DNA of 64,000 nucleotides. It comes from Roseiarcus sp963696665. GTDB taxonomy: Bacteria > Pseudomonadota > Alphaproteobacteria > Rhizobiales > Beijerinckiaceae. A program made the translations under genes and the position numbers. A model generated the notes under the pieces. The model ran no database searches. It was not told the origin of the DNA and worked only from the letters and a program-made list of their open reading frames with translations. Positions 1 through 8,419 of the stretch are shown piece after piece (the first letter of the stretch is position 1; the number at the start of each line of letters is the position of its first letter). The stretch spans positions 53,099-117,098 of the forward strand of contig CAVOLE010000029.1 of assembly GCA_963696665.1 (NCBI GenBank), written 5' to 3'.

Positions 1-107
1 AGGGGCTGACGCCGTTCCTTATGAGAGTCGTCCGATTCTCCACGAAGGAGTATCTTGGGAAAGCGACTTTTCCTATCGATCATTCCTGTTTTCGGAGCGC
101 GGCTGGA

Positions 108-767
108 ATGCGCGTCTTGCTTGTGGAAGACGACGTCATGATCGGCGAAGGCTTGACCGTGGCGCTAAGCGCCGAAGGAATGTCGGTCGATTGGGTTCGC
201 GACGGCGCAGCGGCTGAAGCGGCTTTATGCGATGAAGGATTTGCAATTGTTCTTCTCGATCTCGGACTACCTGACTCCGACGGGACAAATCTTCTGAAGT
301 CGGCCCGAAAGCAGGGCGTCGACACCCCGATTCTCATCATCACCGCTCGCGGAGCGGTCGATGACCGTGTGTCGGGCCTCGACCTCGGGGCCGATGATTA
401 CCTGCTCAAGCCTTTCGAGTTGCGCGAGCTCACGGCCCGCATGAGGGCTCTCATCCGCCGCCGCGCGGGCCGTTCAACCTCTACCCTTTCCACCGGCGCC
501 GTTGAGCTCGACACAGAGACTCACGAGTTGCGCCACGGCGACGCCAAGGGCATCCTGTCGGCCCGCGAATACGCCCTCATGCACGCGCTGATGGAGCGGC
601 CGGGTCGGATTCTCTCCCGCGCTCAACTTGAGGCGCGCATTTACGGTTGGGGCGAGGAGGTGGAGAGCAACGCCGTCGACGTCCTGATCCATTCCGCCCG
701 GCGGAAGTTCGGCAAGACGGTCATCCTCAACGTCCGGGGCGCAGGATGGATGCTCCCGAAATCCTGA
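108..767 (+). CDS. OmpR/PhoB-family response regulator (TctD/QseB-like)
   Basis: A 219-residue transcriptional regulator with an N-terminal receiver domain (about residues 1-115) and a C-terminal winged-helix DNA-binding domain (about 125-219). The acidic pocket is the EDD at 7-9, the phospho-acceptor is Asp51 in LLDLGLP, and the conserved Lys is 101 in LLKPFE. The frame is open upstream to position 21, but the ATG at 108 gives the canonical MRVLLVEDD start, so I use it. The next gene, a histidine kinase, overlaps its 3' end by 22 nt, the usual arrangement of a cognate pair. Target genes are not visible. The PepSY and COG4705 genes downstream are natural candidates. Confidence 0.93.
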   Translation: MRVLLVEDDVMIGEGLTVALSAEGMSVDWVRDGAAAEAALCDEGFAIVLLDLGLPDSDGTNLLKSARKQGVDTPILIITARGAVDDRVSGLDLGADDYLLKPFELRELTARMRALIRRRAGRSTSTLSTGAVELDTETHELRHGDAKGILSAREYALMHALMERPGRILSRAQLEARIYGWGEEVESNAVDVLIHSARRKFGKTVILNVRGAGWMLPKS

Positions 768-2104
768 CGACCGGATCGCTTCGACGAACAGCGCTGATCT
801 ACGTAACCGTCCTCCTTTCCGTCATCGGCCTGGCGGCGAGCGCGTTAGCGTACCTTTATGCGTATGACGCGGCGACGGAGTTTCTCGACGGTCAGCTGCG
901 TCAGATCGCGCTCAACGCCGGCGCCGGCGTTTCCCCTGCGGATGCGCCCGCGCAGGCGGATCAGGATCCCGAAGATCAATTCGCGGTCACTATCCGGGAT
1001 GCGCAGGGCACCCTCGTCCACGCGTCACTCCCGTCCGTCCACATCCCCCTTGAGATCAGGCCGGGCTATGCAAACGCCAAAGCCGCGGGCGAGAAATGGC
1101 GCGTCTACACGGCGGGCGACTCGCGGCGCATGATTCAGGTCGCGCAGCAAGAAGTGGTGCGCCAGGAAATTGCGCAGACCGCGGCGCTCTGGGCGGCGGC
1201 GCCGGTCCTGATCGCTATTCCCCTGGCATGGCTCGTGGTCGGATGGGCGATGAACCGGGTGCTGGCGCGACTGAATACGCTGTCCATCGAGCTTGCCGAG
1301 CGCAGCGTCGGCGCGACGGCGCCGATCGCGCTCGACGGGATTCCCGCAGAAGTCGCCCCGCTGGCGCGCAGCATGAACAGCCTCATCGTCCGGCTGCATG
1401 ACGCCGTCGAGGCGCAGAGACGATTCGTTTCCGACGCCGCTCACGAACTCAGGACGCCGCTCGCCGGGATGCAGATTCAGGTCGAAAACCTTTCGCGGGA
1501 GGCGCGAAGCGCCCATGAAGGAGCGACCGCGGCTCTTGCGCGCGGCGTTCGGCGCGCGAGCGCGCTCGTCAATCAGCTGCTCCATCTGGCGAGGCTCGAA
1601 GAGAGCGGCGCCGTCCAGGACGAGACCGTCGACGTCAATGCGCTCGTCCTCGAGGCCGTCGCGGATCACGCGGCGGTCGCCGACCACAAGCAGATTGATC
1701 TCGAAGTGAATTTCGCCTGTCAGGCCGTTTGCCGGGGCGCCCCGGACGAAGTGCGCGCCCTGCTTTCGAGCCTCATCGACAATGCGGTGCGATACACACC
1801 GTCCTGCGGGCGAATCGATGTGTCCATCGGGCGAGGCGACGGCCGCTTCGTCGTCGAAGTCTCCAACACGGGGGCATCGCTCCCGATGGGCGCTGAGGCG
1901 CGCGTGTTCGACCGGTTCTTTCGGGCCGCGCCGCAAGAGACGGAAGGGACAGGCCTGGGATTGTCGATCGCTCGCCGGGTCGCCGAACGGCATGGTTTCG
2001 GCCTCACGGTAGAAAATCGCGCGGACGGCATAACAGGCGTCGTCGCCCGCCTATCCATCCCGGCCGCAGGCGAGGCTGGCCGCGGCGCGGGCGGGCGGCG
2101 CTAA
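746..2104 (+). CDS. Sensor histidine kinase (QseC/TctE-like)
   Basis: A 452-residue membrane sensor kinase, partner of the upstream regulator. A first membrane helix (about 16-38), a periplasmic loop of about 105 residues and a second helix (about 145-170) are followed by a linker and the dimerisation/phosphotransfer domain with His233 in SDAAHELRTPL. The HATPase domain shows the N box (LIDNAVRYTP) and a G box (GTGLGLSIARR). The ATG at 746 lies inside the regulator gene and begins MDAPEILTTGSLRRT just before the first helix. A longer frame from 647 would add a low-complexity Arg-rich extension. The signal is unknown. The short periplasmic loop is typical of kinases sensing ions, small acids or envelope state. 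Confidence 0.92.
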   Translation: MDAPEILTTGSLRRTALIYVTVLLSVIGLAASALAYLYAYDAATEFLDGQLRQIALNAGAGVSPADAPAQADQDPEDQFAVTIRDAQGTLVHASLPSVHIPLEIRPGYANAKAAGEKWRVYTAGDSRRMIQVAQQEVVRQEIAQTAALWAAAPVLIAIPLAWLVVGWAMNRVLARLNTLSIELAERSVGATAPIALDGIPAEVAPLARSMNSLIVRLHDAVEAQRRFVSDAAHELRTPLAGMQIQVENLSREARSAHEGATAALARGVRRASALVNQLLHLARLEESGAVQDETVDVNALVLEAVADHAAVADHKQIDLEVNFACQAVCRGAPDEVRALLSSLIDNAVRYTPSCGRIDVSIGRGDGRFVVEVSNTGASLPMGAEARVFDRFFRAAPQETEGTGLGLSIARRVAERHGFGLTVENRADGITGVVARLSIPAAGEAGRGAGGRR

Positions 2105-2198
2105 TTCTCAGCTAATTCTGACGTCGCATAAGTTCCGGCAGGGGACAAACACTTCCGCGGCTGGCGAGTCGCGGATCACCAGACATCGGAGAGAAACA

Positions 2199-2516
2199 TT
2201 GAAAGCGACGACATCCCGCGGCGTCGGCCTGCTCGGCTTGACGGTCATCGTCCTGGCGGTTGCGGGTCCGGCTGCGGCTTACACCGGGCAAAGGCTCGCC
2301 AGCCAGGTGAAGATCACCATCGAACAGGCGCGCGCAATCGCACTGAAGGCCCATCCCGGTCAAATCACCGACGAAGAGCTCGAACGAGAGGGCGGCGGCA
2401 GCGGGTTGCGCTATTCCTTCGACATCAGGAACGGAGCGGTCACTCACGAGGTCGGCGTCGATGCAAGAACCGGGCGGGTGCTCGAGAACAAAACCGAAGG
2501 CGCCCACCCCGATTGA
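2199..2516 (+). CDS. Exported PepSY-domain protein
   Basis: A 105-residue protein with an N-terminal signal sequence (hydrophobic residues about 10-28, ending GPAAAY) and one PepSY domain containing ITIEQARAIALKAHPG and the strand run GLRYSFDI and HEVGVDARTGRVLE. PepSY domains are extracytoplasmic and often act as inhibitory or sensing modules next to two-component systems. The start is TTG at 2199, with GGAGAG about 5 nt upstream. It lies 94 bp after the kinase and 64 bp before a COG4705 membrane protein in the same direction, so it is probably an output or an accessory sensor of that system. Confidence 0.85.
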   Translation: MKATTSRGVGLLGLTVIVLAVAGPAAAYTGQRLASQVKITIEQARAIALKAHPGQITDEELEREGGGSGLRYSFDIRNGAVTHEVGVDARTGRVLENKTEGAHPD

Positions 2517-2580
2517 TTCCATTCGACGGGCCGCTCGCGCTCCGGCGCGGGCGGCCCGCTCTCGACAAGACGGAGCGATC

Positions 2581-3387
2581 ATGAACGAAACGACGAAAGT
2601 TGCATTCAGCAAGGTTCCGGAAGTTACGCTCGGCTTCTGGATCGTGAAGATTCTCGCAACGACGATCGGCGAAACCGGCGGCGACGCCGTGACGATGTCG
2701 ATGCTGCACGCGGACAAAGATGCACATAACGGCGGATATCTGATCGGGACGGGCATATTCATGGGCGTGTTCGTTGCGGCCGTGATCGCCCAAATCGTAA
2801 TGAAAAAGTTTCATCCCGTGATTTACTGGGTGACGATCGTCGCGACAACGACGGTCGGAACGACAATGGCCGATTTCGCCGATCGCTCGCTCGGAATCGG
2901 TTACCTGGGCGGATCATCGCTCCTGCTCGCTCTGCTTCTGACGTCGCTGCTCGTCTGGCGCTGGCGGGAAGGGACGGTCTCGGTGAATACCGTCACGACG
3001 CCCAGGGTCGAGGCCTTCTACTGGACCACAATCCTCTTCTCGCAAACGCTGGGCACGGCGCTCGGTGACTGGATGGCCGATACGAACGATCTCGGCTACG
3101 AGAATGCAGCCCTCGTATTCGGGGCCGGTCTGCTGCTCCTTGCGGCGGCGTATTACTTCACCAGCGTGTCCCGGGTGTTCCTGTTCTGGGCCGCCTTCAT
3201 CCTGACGCGCCCGCTCGGCGCGACGCTGGGCGATCTGTTCGACAAGCCGATCGACCACGGAGGATTCGCTTTCAGCCGCACGACCGCGACCGCGATTCTC
3301 ATCGCAGTGATGGTCTTGCTGATCGCTGCCATCCCGCAACGTCCTGGGGTCCACCCGGGCGCGCCTGCCGAGTTGCCGGTGGGATGA
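2581..3387 (+). CDS. COG4705-family integral membrane protein
   Basis: A 268-residue polytopic membrane protein with seven or eight hydrophobic helices. Two halves repeat the same motif: an acidic/Gly signature such as TIGETGGDA early, and TLGTALGDWMAD and PLGATLGDLFDKP later. This internal repeat is typical of the COG4705 family of bacterial membrane-anchored proteins of unknown function. The ATG at 2581 begins MNETTKV. An upstream in-frame start at 2461 would run through the PepSY gene and is not credible. Linkage to a PepSY protein and a QseBC-like system suggests co-regulation, but the transported or sensed substrate cannot be inferred. Confidence 0.8.
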   Translation: MNETTKVAFSKVPEVTLGFWIVKILATTIGETGGDAVTMSMLHADKDAHNGGYLIGTGIFMGVFVAAVIAQIVMKKFHPVIYWVTIVATTTVGTTMADFADRSLGIGYLGGSSLLLALLLTSLLVWRWREGTVSVNTVTTPRVEAFYWTTILFSQTLGTALGDWMADTNDLGYENAALVFGAGLLLLAAAYYFTSVSRVFLFWAAFILTRPLGATLGDLFDKPIDHGGFAFSRTTATAILIAVMVLLIAAIPQRPGVHPGAPAELPVG

Positions 3388-3614
3388 CCAGAGAGGCCTC
3401 TCTTGGTGCAAAGGGGCGTTCCCGCGCCGCTCAGGGTCGACTGCGGTGCGGCGCGCGCCGACGTATCGGATGGACGACATTGAGATGGGCGGTGTTGTCT
3501 GTCGACCCGAGCGGCTCGAAGACCGATTCTGCTCTAGCTACTTTCCCGTCACAGAGCGACGGAACGGCGCCTCTTTGAATGAGGCTTCATGGCGGGAGAT
3601 AGGCCATTTCTGGC

Positions 3615-4388
3615 ATGTTGCGGCTCCTTTACTGGCTCTATGAATCCCGATTGCGTCGTCAAATCGGCGGGCGTCAACCACCGCGCCATGTCGGCATCAT
3701 TCTTGATGGCAATCGACGCTACGCCCGCAAACATGGCCTCGCCGATCCGGGCGTGGCCTATGATCTCGGTGCCGAGAAGCTCGACGACGTGCTCGCCTGG
3801 TGCTCCGATCTCGGAATACCAGCCGTCACGTTGTGGGTGTGTTCAATCGACAATTTGAAAAGGCAGGAGACCGAGGTTTCCGCAATCCTCGCGGCGGTCA
3901 AGTCCAAGATTGCAGCTCTGGCCAAAGACCCAGCAATTCACCGTCGGCGCGTTCGAATCAAGGCGGTGGGTCGCCTCGATCTCCTGCCGTCGACACTCGT
4001 AACCGTGCTTCGAGAAGCTGAACAGGTCACAGCTGACTATGATGCTCTAAAGCTGACGATCGCGATCGCCTACGGCGGTCAAGAGGAAATCGCTGACGCG
4101 GTTCGCGATCTGGTGCGCAAGAAGGCGCAGTGCGGAGTGGATTTGGACGCAATCCTCGATGAGATCACGCCTTTCGCGATTGCTGAACACCTCTACACAG
4201 TGGGGCTCCCGAATCTCGATCTCATCATCCGCACGAGCGGCGAGATCCGTTTGTCCGGGTTCCTGCTGTGGCAGAGCGTTCACAGTGAGCTCTATTTCTC
4301 CGATGTAGACTGGCCGGAGTTTCGCAAAGTCGACTTTCTTCGCGCTGTGCGATCGTTTCAGCAGCGGTCACGACGTTTTGGACGATAA
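3615..4388 (+). CDS. cis-Prenyltransferase (UppS family isoprenyl transferase)
   Basis: A 257-residue undecaprenyl diphosphate synthase-family enzyme that condenses isopentenyl diphosphate with an allylic primer to make Z-polyprenyl diphosphates. Region I HVGIILDGNRRYA carries the Mg-binding Asp31, and the conserved C-terminal block RTSGEIRLSGFLLWQ is followed by HSELYF. The N-terminal leader LLYWLYESRL and the variant residues (DGNRRYA rather than DGNGRWA) suggest the divergent branch that makes specialised short or medium chains rather than the housekeeping UppS, and it is not beside cdsA or rseP. It stands alone, 227 bp after the COG4705 gene and followed by IS DNA. Confidence 0.88.
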   Translation: MLRLLYWLYESRLRRQIGGRQPPRHVGIILDGNRRYARKHGLADPGVAYDLGAEKLDDVLAWCSDLGIPAVTLWVCSIDNLKRQETEVSAILAAVKSKIAALAKDPAIHRRRVRIKAVGRLDLLPSTLVTVLREAEQVTADYDALKLTIAIAYGGQEEIADAVRDLVRKKAQCGVDLDAILDEITPFAIAEHLYTVGLPNLDLIIRTSGEIRLSGFLLWQSVHSELYFSDVDWPEFRKVDFLRAVRSFQQRSRRFGR

Positions 4389-4491
4389 AGCCCGTCGACG
4401 CTGTCCAGGCAAGCCCGTGTCTTGGCAAGGAAAGCTGCGGCCGAATTGGCGTAGTTAGGCCGGGGTCGCACCAACGCACTCGTAGCCTTTT

Positions 4492-5448
4492 TTAAGAACG
4501 GTCGCTCCTAGGCGCAACCCGCGCCTTCAGCCAAAGTCCGCTTTCTCGCGCTTCCCGCTCGTTCACAGGGCCGATCTTGAAGGACAGCGAAGGGTCGCTT
4601 TGACCTGTTCGCGGAATATTCATTGGGGAGCCAAGTTCATGAATTGTGTCATACAATCCGAAATCGTGATGAACTCGGGTCGCGCTTCGTATTGCTGAAG
4701 GAGGTCGGCCGCGGCAGCGTCCTCGTCGAAGGCGCCAGCTTTCGTTGCCAGTCTCGACAATGTCGCAGTGATGCGTGAGGCGGTCGAGCAGCGCCGTCGT
4801 CATCTTGGGATCGACGAAGACGGTCGGCCATTCGCCGAAGGCGAGATTGGTCGTGACGATCGCCGAGGTCCGCTCATAGAGGCGGCTGACCAGGTGGAAC
4901 AGCAACTGTCCACCGGCCTGCGCGAAGGGCAGATAGCCGAGTTCGTCGAGAATGACGAAGTCTAATCGGGTCAAATAGTCCGCGAGCCTACCTTGCCGGC
5001 CGGCGCGGCTTTCGGCCTCGAGGCGGTTGACGAGATCGACGGTGTTGAAGAAGCGGCCGCGCGAGCCGGCGCGGATGCAGCTTCGTGCGATGGCGATCGC
5101 CAGATGGGTTTTGCCTGTCCCGGTTCCGCCGACGAGGACGACGTTGCGTTGCTGAGCAATGAAGCCTCCGCCGGTGAGATCGCGCACCAGGTTCTCGTTG
5201 ATCGGCGTATCCTTGAAGGCGAAGTCCTCGACGTCTTTGGCAAGCGGCAGCTTGGCGATCGTGAGCTGGTATTTGATCGAACGCGCGTGCTTCTCGGATA
5301 TCTCGGCTTTGAGCAGATCGCCGACAAAGTGCTGCGGCTCGTGCTTGCGCTTGATCGCTGTTGCGAGGGTCTCGTCATAGGCGCTCTTCATCCCGTAGAG
5401 CTTGAGTTCGCCCATCATGTCGAGAACTTCGGTTCGCTCCATGCTCAT
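4492..5448 (-). CDS. istB: IS21 helper ATPase IstB with replaced C-terminus
   Basis: AAA+ ATPase that assists the IstA transposase. The start at 5448 (MSMERTEVLDMMG) is preceded by GGAGG and overlaps the istA stop by 4 nt. Walker A GGTGTGKTH and Walker B VILDELGYLPF are intact. Up to GNESW (about 4745) it matches the IstB at 56.6-57.4 kb, which ends WRFKNRA. Here the frame continues for about 80 unrelated residues to 4492, so the natural C-terminus is lost. A second frame over the same tail reads an acidic peptide (FDEDAAAADLLQQYEARPEF), possibly the end of another gene joined by deletion. Activity is uncertain. Confidence 0.8.
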   Translation of the reverse strand: MSMERTEVLDMMGELKLYGMKSAYDETLATAIKRKHEPQHFVGDLLKAEISEKHARSIKYQLTIAKLPLAKDVEDFAFKDTPINENLVRDLTGGGFIAQQRNVVLVGGTGTGKTHLAIAIARSCIRAGSRGRFFNTVDLVNRLEAESRAGRQGRLADYLTRLDFVILDELGYLPFAQAGGQLLFHLVSRLYERTSAIVTTNLAFGEWPTVFVDPKMTTALLDRLTHHCDIVETGNESWRLRRGRCRGRPPSAIRSATRVHHDFGLYDTIHELGSPMNIPRTGQSDPSLSFKIGPVNEREARESGLWLKARVAPRSDRS

Positions 5449-7056
5449 GCCCTCCTCAGTTGATCGTATCGGGCGCAATCGGCGACCGGCGCGTGGCGGA
5501 GCCTCAGCGCCTCCGGGGTGAAGATCGGCGCGACAGGTCCTGGATCGCGGTGGCGAGCGAGGATGTTGATGATCACGTCGGCGGAATGGACGCCTTCGGC
5601 CATGGCCTGAGCGCATGCCGCTTCAACCGCCGTCAGCCCATCGGTGAGCACCGCGGCAAGGATCGACACCATTTGGCGATCGCCGTCGTCGGAATCGGCG
5701 AGCTTGCGGCGCACCTTCTCCAGCGCCGTCGGCAGGACCCAGTCCTTGAACGGCGCGCCATTGCGCAAAGCGCCGGGCTTGCGGGCGAGAACAGGGACGT
5801 AGTGCCAGGGGTCGTAGATCGTCTCGCCCCGACCAAAGCTGCGGCGATGCTCGGCGATGATGCGCCCATCCTGGCTGATGACGATGCGTTCAGCGTAGGC
5901 GTGGACCTCGACCGGTCGGCCGATCGCGCTGGCGCTGACGGAGTATTCGTTGTTGTCGAACCGCACGAGGCATGTCTTCGACACCGAAGCCGGCAGCGCG
6001 TGGAATCCATCGAAGCGGCCGCGGTGGGGAATGAGCTTGGGTCGCTCCTCCTCGAAGACCTCCCAGACCGTCCGATCCGGCTGCTCGGGATGAGCATGCG
6101 CCTTGGCGTAGGCCACGCATTTATCGACGAGCCACGCGTTCAGTTCATCGTAGCTTTTGACCCGCAGCCGTGGCGTGAAGAAGCGTTCGCGGACAAGCCC
6201 AACCTGATTCTCGACCTGTCCTTTCTCCCAGCCCGACGCCGGCGTGCAGGCGACCGGATCGACGAGATGATGGGCGCACATCTGCAGGAAGCGGCGATTA
6301 TATTGCCGCTCCTTGCCGACGAAGATCGTCTCGACCGCCGTCTTCACGTTGTCGTAGACGCCGCGCGCACAGGCGCCCTTGAAGAAGGCGAACGCTCGAT
6401 CGTGCGCGTCGAACACCATCTCTTGCGTCTCGCGCGGATAGGCGCGAGCAAACATCATGCGGCTATGGCAGAGGCGGACGTGGGCGACCTTCAGGGTCAC
6501 CGTCACCCCGCTCATCACGACGATCTCGTGGCTCCAGTCGAACTGGTAGGCTTCGCCAGGCGCAAACGATAGTGGGACATAAGCATCCGCCGTCTGGCTG
6601 GCGTGCTCGCGCACCCAACTCTTGGCATAGCGCCGGACAGCGTCGTAGCCGCCGTCATAGCCGAGCGCCCGCAGCTCCTCGAACAGCCGGATCAGCGTCA
6701 GACGTTCGCGCGCCGTGTTGTCGGCGTTGCGCGCCAGCATCCGATCGATCTCGGCCTTCCACCGCCCGAGCTTGGGGCGGGGCTGGATCTCCCGCTCGTA
6801 GGAAAACGACGTCTCGTCTGAACGCAGGACTTTGCGAACCGTGTTGCGCGATATCTTCAGGTCGCGCGCGATCTCCTTGATCGACTTCCCTTTGACAAAA
6901 TGCTCGCGCCGTATCCGACCGATCGTCTCCACAATCAGCATCCCCCGCCGCCCGCTCCGAATCAAAAGCAGGCAGCCCAACAGGTCAGGTTTTAGGGGGT
7001 CAATTTTGGACGCCGATCCCCCGGCTCAGGGGGTCAAAATTGCACGCCGAATAACA
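4640..7056. mobile_element. IS21-family element, copy 1 (left end degraded)
   Basis: Contains istA and istB on the minus strand. The right end, read on the minus strand, begins TGTTATTCGGCGTGC and carries two short repeats of the GGGGGTCAA type (about 7013-7046) typical of IS21 multiple terminal repeats. It sits immediately inside an IS6 transposase gene: the IS6 frame is lost exactly at 7057. On the left, homology to the intact third IS21 copy stops at the end of istB (about 4722), and no matching terminus is visible, so the left border is approximate and probably deleted. Confidence 0.75.
5445..6941 (-). CDS. istA: IS21-family transposase IstA
   Basis: A 498-residue DDE transposase. The N-terminal helix-turn-helix (IKEIARDLKISRNTVRKVLRS) is followed by the catalytic core with QFDWSHE and the GWEKGQVENQVGLVRE block holding the catalytic Glu, then the C-terminal DNA-binding region. 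The start MLIVETIGRIRREH at 6941 matches the start of the second full-length copy at 58852. It is closely related to that copy but clearly not identical. It is intact, overlaps istB, and is transcribed away from the IS6 remnant. Confidence 0.93.
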   Translation of the reverse strand: MLIVETIGRIRREHFVKGKSIKEIARDLKISRNTVRKVLRSDETSFSYEREIQPRPKLGRWKAEIDRMLARNADNTARERLTLIRLFEELRALGYDGGYDAVRRYAKSWVREHASQTADAYVPLSFAPGEAYQFDWSHEIVVMSGVTVTLKVAHVRLCHSRMMFARAYPRETQEMVFDAHDRAFAFFKGACARGVYDNVKTAVETIFVGKERQYNRRFLQMCAHHLVDPVACTPASGWEKGQVENQVGLVRERFFTPRLRVKSYDELNAWLVDKCVAYAKAHAHPEQPDRTVWEVFEEERPKLIPHRGRFDGFHALPASVSKTCLVRFDNNEYSVSASAIGRPVEVHAYAERIVISQDGRIIAEHRRSFGRGETIYDPWHYVPVLARKPGALRNGAPFKDWVLPTALEKVRRKLADSDDGDRQMVSILAAVLTDGLTAVEAACAQAMAEGVHSADVIINILARHRDPGPVAPIFTPEALRLRHAPVADCARYDQLRRA

Positions 7057-7584
7057 CCGAAACGGCTGATGCGAATTCTCTGCGCGATTGTTGAGCCGAC
7101 CGCCGACCTCGTGCCGCTCGGCAGCAACACCGATCTCGTTCATCGCCGCCGAATATGCCCGAAGTCCATCGGTGACGATGCTGCGAGGAGCCCCGTATTT
7201 CTTCATGATCCGCTTGAGAAGCTTCAGCGCCGCAGCCTAGTCTCGCTTCGCGGTAGCAACCGCTTCCAAGACCTCGCCCTCATGGTCGACTGCGCGCCAC
7301 AGATAGCAGAGCGTGCCGTTGACCTTCACGAACGCCTCATCCAAGTGCCAGCGCCACTGCGGATAGCCGCGCATGTGCGCGACGCGTCGCTTACGAATCT
7401 CGGCGGCGAACATCGGGCCAAACCGGTTCCACCAGAATCGGACGGTCTCGTGGCTGATGTCGATCCCGCGCTCGACCAACAGATCCTCTACGTCGCGCAG
7501 CGACAGCGGGTATCGCACGTACATCATCACGACTAGACGGATGACCTCTGGCGAGCTGTTGAAATATCGGAACGGATTGCTCAT
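7057..7584 (-). pseudogene. IS6-family transposase, interrupted
   Basis: The frame begins MSNPFRYFNSSPEVIRLVVM and shows WHLDEAFVKVNG (first catalytic Asp), then after an amber codon at 7237-7239 continues in the same frame as KKYGAPRSIVTDGLRAY (second Asp) and NRAENSHQPFR (catalytic Glu). It is cut at 7057 by the right end of the IS21 element. Two independent lesions, TAG (where relatives have Lys in RDKAAAL) and truncation, make it dead. Confidence 0.88.
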
Positions 7585-7682
7585 GCGCCGAGGCTAACAC
7601 AGCCGGGGCAGCCGAGACTTTGCCCTGACACCACCATTGAATGGGCTCCCCAGGCATCCCGGCGGTAGTTCCAAGACCAACC

Positions 7683-8003
7683 TCAGCTTGGCCCTACCCC
7701 AACGTGGAGCTCGACGCCGGCCTGCTTTTGCAGGTAGCCGATGATACCGAAGAGGTTGCGCGCCTGCGGATTGCCGCGCGGACCAAGCATGCGGATGAGG
7801 CTTTTCGCCGGCGTGCCGGTCGCGGCGCCGAGCTTTTCAAAGCCGACTGTCGCCTTGATGTAATCGCGCAGGATCGCTTTGCCACTGTCGACATCACCGG
7901 TCAGCATGGTGTCGATGCCTTCGCGCAGCAGCGCATCGGCGAACGCGGGATCGCGCGCGACCCGCTTCTGCACCAGCTCCTTAAAATCTCGCGTCACTGC
8001 CAT
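7683..8003 (-). CDS. higA: HigA-type antitoxin, XRE-like
   Basis: A 106-residue putative addiction-module antidote. It begins MAVTRDFKELVQKRVARDP with GGAGG 9 nt upstream of the ATG at 8003. The C-terminal half contains a Cro/CI-like helix-turn-helix region (VGFEKLGAATGTPAKSLIRMLGPRGNP) typical of antitoxins that pair with HigB/Gp49-type toxins. It follows the toxin gene by 14 bp. This toxin-first order is characteristic of higBA modules. It probably neutralises the toxin and represses the operon through the palindrome at 8358-8375. Confidence 0.87.
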   Translation of the reverse strand: MAVTRDFKELVQKRVARDPAFADALLREGIDTMLTGDVDSGKAILRDYIKATVGFEKLGAATGTPAKSLIRMLGPRGNPQARNLFGIIGYLQKQAGVELHVGVGPS

Positions 8004-8017
8004 TGCTGGCCTCCTTA

Positions 8018-8350
8018 TCATCGTGCCGGCGGCTTGCGCCGCCGCTTGTAATCCGCCCACAATTCCTTTGCCCTTTCGATGTCGCGTTGCTGGCGCTGTT
8101 TGGTGCCACCCGTAAGCAGGATCACCAGCGTCTCGCCATCGCGCCCGAAATAAACCCGGTAGCCAGGCCCCCAGTCGATCCGGTATTCGAGGACCCCCTC
8201 CCCTACGCCTTTTGCGTTCGAGGTGTTGCCCTGCCCTAGCCGCACAAGCGCAACCGACACTTTGGCTGCGGCTGGCGCATCAAGATCGGAGAACCAGCTT
8301 TCAAACGGGCTCTCCCCGCTGGCCGTAAGGTAATAGCGCAGTTCAGGCAC
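8018..8350 (-). CDS. higB: HigB/Gp49-type toxin (RelE superfamily)
   Basis: A roughly 110-residue toxin, predicted to be a ribosome-dependent mRNA interferase of the HigB/Gp49 type. Family motifs include ESPFESWFSDLD near the N-terminus, YRIDWGPGYRVYFGRDG in the core strands and LLTGGTKQRQQRDIERAKE at the C-terminus. I take the GTG at 8350 (MPELRYYL) as the start. The upstream in-frame GTG at 8365 lies inside the operator palindrome. The antitoxin follows at once. The module sits between an IS6 remnant and an IS630 remnant, a common setting for addiction modules on plasmids or islands. Confidence 0.87.
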   Translation of the reverse strand: MPELRYYLTASGESPFESWFSDLDAPAAAKVSVALVRLGQGNTSNAKGVGEGVLEYRIDWGPGYRVYFGRDGETLVILLTGGTKQRQQRDIERAKELWADYKRRRKPPAR

Positions 8351-8357
8351 CCCATAA

Positions 8358-8375
8358 GGTAACACAAGTGTTACC
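8358..8375. promoter_or_regulatory. Perfect inverted repeat, probable higBA operator
   Basis: GGTAACAC-AA-GTGTTACC is a perfect 8-bp inverted repeat with a 2-bp centre, ending 7 bp upstream of the toxin start codon. Autoregulated toxin-antitoxin operons usually have such a site overlapping the promoter. Binding by the antitoxin is inferred. Confidence 0.65.
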
Positions 8376-8419
8376 CTCTTTCAAGGGTGTCGAATCCCCC
8401 TGCCCTATCCTCGTCCGCG

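Noticed and set aside
1025..1993. Long minus-strand open frame opposite the histidine kinase
   Set aside because: It is antisense to a well-supported kinase gene in GC-rich DNA and has no family-like motifs.
5460..6572. Plus-strand 370-codon frame
   Set aside because: Mirror of istA. The same kind of mirror frame appears opposite the second istA at 57713-58807, which shows it is a composition effect.
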